A stretch of DNA of 64,000 bases from G963663495 sp963663495 (lineage in GTDB: Bacteria; Bacteroidota; Rhodothermia; Rhodothermales; Bin80). Of the stretch, positions 60,751-64,000 are shown piece after piece. The stretch lies in the NCBI GenBank assembly GCA_963663495.1, contig OY760427.1, positions 2,542,001-2,606,000 of the forward strand, written 5' to 3'. The notes under the pieces are model-generated. The model was not told the DNA's origin. It saw nothing but the letters and a program-made list of their open reading frames with translations, and did not search any database. How positions within the stretch are numbered: the first letter of the stretch is position 1; each line of letters opens with the position of its first letter. A program made the translations under genes and the position numbers.

Positions 60751-63480
60751 CTAGTCCTGGCCGACGGGACTCCCCAGATTCTCAAGAAGTGAATGAAGTG
60801 AATGAAAATGGATCGCCTGAGCCTCGCGATTGGCCATCGGATGGCGCTGCTTATAGCGCCCAGTAACCGCAAGAGCTTCTTCGTCATCCTTGTGGAACTC
60901 GTAGAGCGCCTGCGCCGCAATATGATCTTCGCTGCGGTTAAGCGCCGCAAGTGTTAACATCCTGTTGTACAACGCACCAATGTTTTCAGGATCAATGTCC
61001 AAAACCTTATCAACCCATTTCAAGGCGGAATCGTATTCCCCCATTAAATACCGCACGCGCGCAATGCCGAGGAGCAATACACGATCCTGCGGATATGCCG
61101 CATACACACGCATCCACTCCTCTAATGCTTCTTCATAGCTTCCATAAGCTCTCAATAGCTCACCCCTGAAGAACCGTCCCTTCATATACCCCGGCTGGCG
61201 CGCATCAGCACGGTTCAATGCCTCCTCCGCACGGGTGAGTAATCCTTCTTCCAGATACACACGTGCCTGGTTCAACGGGCCCTCTGGATTGCCCGGCGCT
61301 ATATCAGCCACCCGCCCGAAAGCTTCCAGAGCACCCTTGGTGTCCCCTTCCAGCAGGAGGCCGATAGCATAATCATTCCAACGTTCCCAAAGGGGCGTCC
61401 CGGCGTCCGTAGAGATGCCGACATTTCGGCGATGTACACCCATTACAGTCACTGGCAACGCAGGGGCTTCTGAAGCATCTAACTGCCACCTACGCAAGTC
61501 CACCTCCCTGCGAGCCAGCGAATCAGGCTGACCATCGGCGATGCGGCCACGGAATGTCCAATTGTGAAAATACCATTTGAACTTGCGGTGCTTGAGTGAC
61601 GCCCGTAACCCATGTACGGCTGTACTAGGCGGTACCTCGAACCGGTAGTGTATCGTATGGGCCGTACCCGGACCTATTACGTTCGAATAGACCGTTGAAA
61701 TCCAGTCTTGAGGATTACGGCGATTGATTTCGTTGCTCGCCCGGTCTACTTGTACCGCGCCCCAGAAATGTGCGGTAGAATCTACCCGCCCCTCCCCATC
61801 CAAATGCCCAGATATAAGAACAGCCTGCCCGGCATGATTCGTCCCTACAAGTTCCAGCCACATTTCATTGGAATCATTAGTCCCTCCGGGCAAGCCATGC
61901 CCTACACCTTTATTGCGAACCACCACCGTCACGGCAATACTGTCCCCAGGGCCCATTACAGGGATCACATCCTTTGGACCATAATCCATACCGTTGACCG
62001 CCACGCGAAAGATATCCACTCGCGCAGCCTTCCTGAGCACGGCCTGAGAGGCCTCCATCTGTTCATGGTGCCCGTTCAGGAATGGTAGCGCTGTGTTGGC
62101 TGCGGCAAACTGGTGACTCATCACGCTGCCATCCTCATTTCCCTGATCATCAGACGGCACACGGGGCATGTGGCAGTCCACGCACGCCTGACCGTAGTTG
62201 GGCAGGTAAAACGAGCGCACCGTGTTGCCCGAGGTACCGCTGCTCTGCCATGCGTCGTACTCATTCTGGCCGCGCTTCCAACGGTAGTTGTTTACATTGG
62301 GAGGGATACCCACTTTATGGCAGGTACCGCAGAACTCACTTGTCTGGTGCATCGGCTTCAGCATCGCCCGGCGGTGGGGCTCTGGCTTGGCGCGCACGAG
62401 TGTGTTGTGCACCCACTTCCGAACGCCATCTTCAGCCTGTGAGAATGGATATACTTGCGGCATGGCCATCACGTAGCGACCATTGCCCTTTACATCTCGA
62501 AGCGCTTCAATCGCATGGCACGATAGACAAGTTAGCCCGGCCTGCCCCGTTGCGTGATCCATCTCCAGCCTGACATCATCGGCAAACCGCCCCGTAAACA
62601 GTACCAAAGGGTCGTGACAGGAAGCACACCACCGCGCAGGGTCGTTTCCGCCCCGCTCTAACAGCACTTCAACAGACTTGCGGTAGTATGGGTTGTTGAA
62701 CGAGGAAAACCGATGTGCAGAGGTCTCCCATTGCTGGACTACATCAGGATGACAGCCGGCCTGTCCGCATGTCCTTGATCCGGCGAGATCATTGTCTTGC
62801 AGTGGTCTGCTCGCAGCAAGTACCGATTCTGCGCTTGTCAACGGGTTGTCGGCAGATGTGGCCGAAAATATTTCGGTACCACCATCCACCAGCGACACGA
62901 AAACCACTAATACCACCACCGCCATGCCAGAGATGACGGTCACCGAAAGAGGATGTCGTAGCACCCCCTTTCGCCCTTCCCGGGCCGCACTTGCCCACCC
63001 AAGAAATTGGTACCGCACGCCTCTCTTCATCGTGACGTGTAAACCGAAGGCAGCAATGGTGAGGAATACCGCTGCAAGGTGCAGGTTGAGAATGATGCCA
63101 CCCTCCGCTGCCGACCCGCGAAACACCAAGCCAAAACCGGTTGCCAGTAGCAGTAGCAGCGAGGAGGCAGTTAGCGCACCCGCGCCGGTAGCCTTCCAGT
63201 TTCGGCGAAGCGGCATCTTAGCCAGATGCAGCGCTAAGAAGACTGCGGATGGAAGTATAAACAGAGTTCCAAGCACAATGTGCAGCAGCACATTGCTCAT
63301 GTAAAGTAAGGCCGTGGATCGCTCGAAAAGGTAGAGCAATAGACTGTTTGCCAGTATGACCCCATAGCCGCCAATCAGCGTGGCTACCAGCCGGCGCTGA
63401 CGCTTAGGTAGGCGGATATAACGGGTCCTGAGTCGATGCCTGCCCGGATGCGGGCTCCCTTCGTTCCAAGCTAACGACAT
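60751..63480 (-). CDS. Membrane-anchored multiheme cytochrome c with TPR repeats
   Basis: A 909-residue fusion. The N-terminal ~215 residues have about five transmembrane helices, with His in NVLLHIVLG and NLHLAAVFLTIAAFGLHV that could hold b-type heme. Residues ~230-470 carry heme c sites CGQAGCH (C-x4-CH), CASCH, CLSCH, CGTCH and CVDCH, a cytochrome c554-like arrangement. A beta-rich part follows (PVMGPGDSIAVTVVVRN, GHGLPGGTNDSNEMWLEL). The C-terminal ~200 residues have TPRs (ALEAFGRVADIAPGNPEGPL, ALKWVDKVLDIDPENIGALY). A role in periplasmic electron transfer is likely. The FAD-oxidoreductase gene ends nine bases before its start. Confidence 0.85.
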   Translation of the reverse strand: MSLAWNEGSPHPGRHRLRTRYIRLPKRQRRLVATLIGGYGVILANSLLLYLFERSTALLYMSNVLLHIVLGTLFILPSAVFLALHLAKMPLRRNWKATGAGALTASSLLLLLATGFGLVFRGSAAEGGIILNLHLAAVFLTIAAFGLHVTMKRGVRYQFLGWASAAREGRKGVLRHPLSVTVISGMAVVVLVVFVSLVDGGTEIFSATSADNPLTSAESVLAASRPLQDNDLAGSRTCGQAGCHPDVVQQWETSAHRFSSFNNPYYRKSVEVLLERGGNDPARWCASCHDPLVLFTGRFADDVRLEMDHATGQAGLTCLSCHAIEALRDVKGNGRYVMAMPQVYPFSQAEDGVRKWVHNTLVRAKPEPHRRAMLKPMHQTSEFCGTCHKVGIPPNVNNYRWKRGQNEYDAWQSSGTSGNTVRSFYLPNYGQACVDCHMPRVPSDDQGNEDGSVMSHQFAAANTALPFLNGHHEQMEASQAVLRKAARVDIFRVAVNGMDYGPKDVIPVMGPGDSIAVTVVVRNKGVGHGLPGGTNDSNEMWLELVGTNHAGQAVLISGHLDGEGRVDSTAHFWGAVQVDRASNEINRRNPQDWISTVYSNVIGPGTAHTIHYRFEVPPSTAVHGLRASLKHRKFKWYFHNWTFRGRIADGQPDSLARREVDLRRWQLDASEAPALPVTVMGVHRRNVGISTDAGTPLWERWNDYAIGLLLEGDTKGALEAFGRVADIAPGNPEGPLNQARVYLEEGLLTRAEEALNRADARQPGYMKGRFFRGELLRAYGSYEEALEEWMRVYAAYPQDRVLLLGIARVRYLMGEYDSALKWVDKVLDIDPENIGALYNRMLTLAALNRSEDHIAAQALYEFHKDDEEALAVTGRYKQRHPMANREAQAIHFHSLHSLLENLGSPVGQD

Positions 63481-63489
63481 GTACGCCGA

Positions 63490-64000
63490 CTAATAAAAGG
63501 ATTGCGGCCAATGCAACTCCACACCCCGCGCCTGCAGCAGACGCTGAAACCGGCGCAGGTGCCGCGCCGAGTCAGCAACCGCGGCAGGTAGGATGTCATT
63601 GCTCGAACAGTACGCTGCAAGACAGCCTGCTGATTCACCAATATTCCATTCAACAGGATGAAGGCGGTAGCAACCGTTGGTTACATGGGTGACTCCAAGG
63701 TTCTTGCAAGCAGGCAACAGGTTCCCGATCCGTTCCGGAATCAGCGATCGAAGCGGAATTTCGAAAGGCAGGGTTGCCACATCGATGTAGTTGTCACCCC
63801 CAGTTGACGGGTGCAAGTCAAGACGGTAACTCCCAACCCCCACACTATCTTCAAAACGGACTGACCTCTGATCGTCGGCGCTGCCACCATTCCATTGCGC
63901 CATGGCCTCTACGCCAACATGCTCCTCCTTTAGCGTGAAACGCGCTCGAATCCGTCGAGACTCACGGATGTACGGGCGTTTGGCCAATCCGTCGGTTGTC
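63490..64000 (-). CDS. FAD-dependent oxidoreductase, C-terminal part (5' end outside window)
   Basis: The minus-strand frame is open to the window edge: TTG-GCC-AAA at 63987 is preceded in frame by Thr-Thr-Asp-Gly, so the gene continues outside. The ~170 visible residues match the C-terminus of the FAD_oxidored family: DGLAKRPYIRESRRI, DSVGVGSYRLDLHPS, LPFEIPLRSLIPERIGNLLPA, THVTNGCYRLHPVEWNIGESAG. The FAD-binding Rossmann part would lie upstream. The stop is nine bases before the cytochrome start, suggesting the flavoenzyme may pass electrons to the cytochrome; this is inference. Confidence 0.85.
   Translation of the reverse strand, partial: TTDGLAKRPYIRESRRIRARFTLKEEHVGVEAMAQWNGGSADDQRSVRFEDSVGVGSYRLDLHPSTGGDNYIDVATLPFEIPLRSLIPERIGNLLPACKNLGVTHVTNGCYRLHPVEWNIGESAGCLAAYCSSNDILPAAVADSARHLRRFQRLLQARGVELHWPQSFY

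Overview
The window reads as a chromosome segment of a Gram-negative bacterium, most likely from the Bacteroidota/Rhodothermota/Balneolota side of the tree. This is an inference from gene content: an arginine pathway with an acetylornithine-type transcarbamylase, a DUF6503-like lipoprotein, a DUF305 plus LVIVD-repeat pair, and a large outer-membrane barrel protein ending in Phe. No rRNA, tRNA or CRISPR array was found. Genes are dense, often overlapping by 1-4 bases, and the main accessory content is transposon-derived.

Layout. 1-8.8 kb (minus strand): LVIVD-repeat protein (cut by the window edge), DUF305 protein, an 1150-residue outer-membrane protein, a TPM-domain membrane protein, and modB, modA and a zinc-ribbon/TPR protein. 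9.0-12.5 kb (plus): DUF6503-like lipoprotein and PEP carboxylase. 13.0-24.7 kb: the most unusual region. A lipoprotein with a C-terminal HExxH zincin-like domain is followed by a secreted protein and a 48-codon ORF. This zincin/secreted-protein/small-ORF cassette recurs three more times at about 2.15 kb spacing. In each extra copy the zincin domain is fused in frame to the first ~217 residues of a DruA(DUF4338)-type transposase, so that an IS end supplies the start. The array ends in a complete 2.7 kb IS of the same type, inserted in the opposite orientation at the same 8-bp target.

24.8-30.7 kb (minus): an endonuclease/exonuclease/phosphatase protein, then a translationally coupled molybdenum-enzyme operon fdhD, DUF7009-like, FdhF/YdeP-type oxidoreductase, mobA, moaA. 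30.8-38.4 kb (plus): arginine operon argG-argC-[dead TnpB element]-argD-argF'-argB-argE. 38.5-48.6 kb (minus): branched-chain amino acid operon ilvB-ilvN-ilvC-leuB-(frameshifted PH-domain gene)-leuA-leuC-leuD-cimA, preceded by a terminator-like hairpin. 49.1-50.4 kb: a second dead TnpB element. 50.8-55.5 kb (minus): mutS, purD, NHL-repeat protein.

55.6-60.5 kb: an accessory island with a solitary nuclease/N6-adenine methyltransferase-like protein and two decayed transposases. 60.75-64 kb (minus): the end of an FAD-dependent oxidoreductase followed by a membrane-anchored multiheme cytochrome with TPR repeats.

Functionally, the arg and ilv/leu/cimA operons converge near 38.4 kb and supply Arg, Ile, Val and Leu. 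The mod and fdhD-moaA genes supply molybdate, the pterin cofactor and a bis-MGD enzyme. The 13-24.7 kb array is the best candidate for something undescribed: gene-cassette amplification in which an IS end supplies a start codon, and in two copies a TATAAT box, to a secreted-protein domain.
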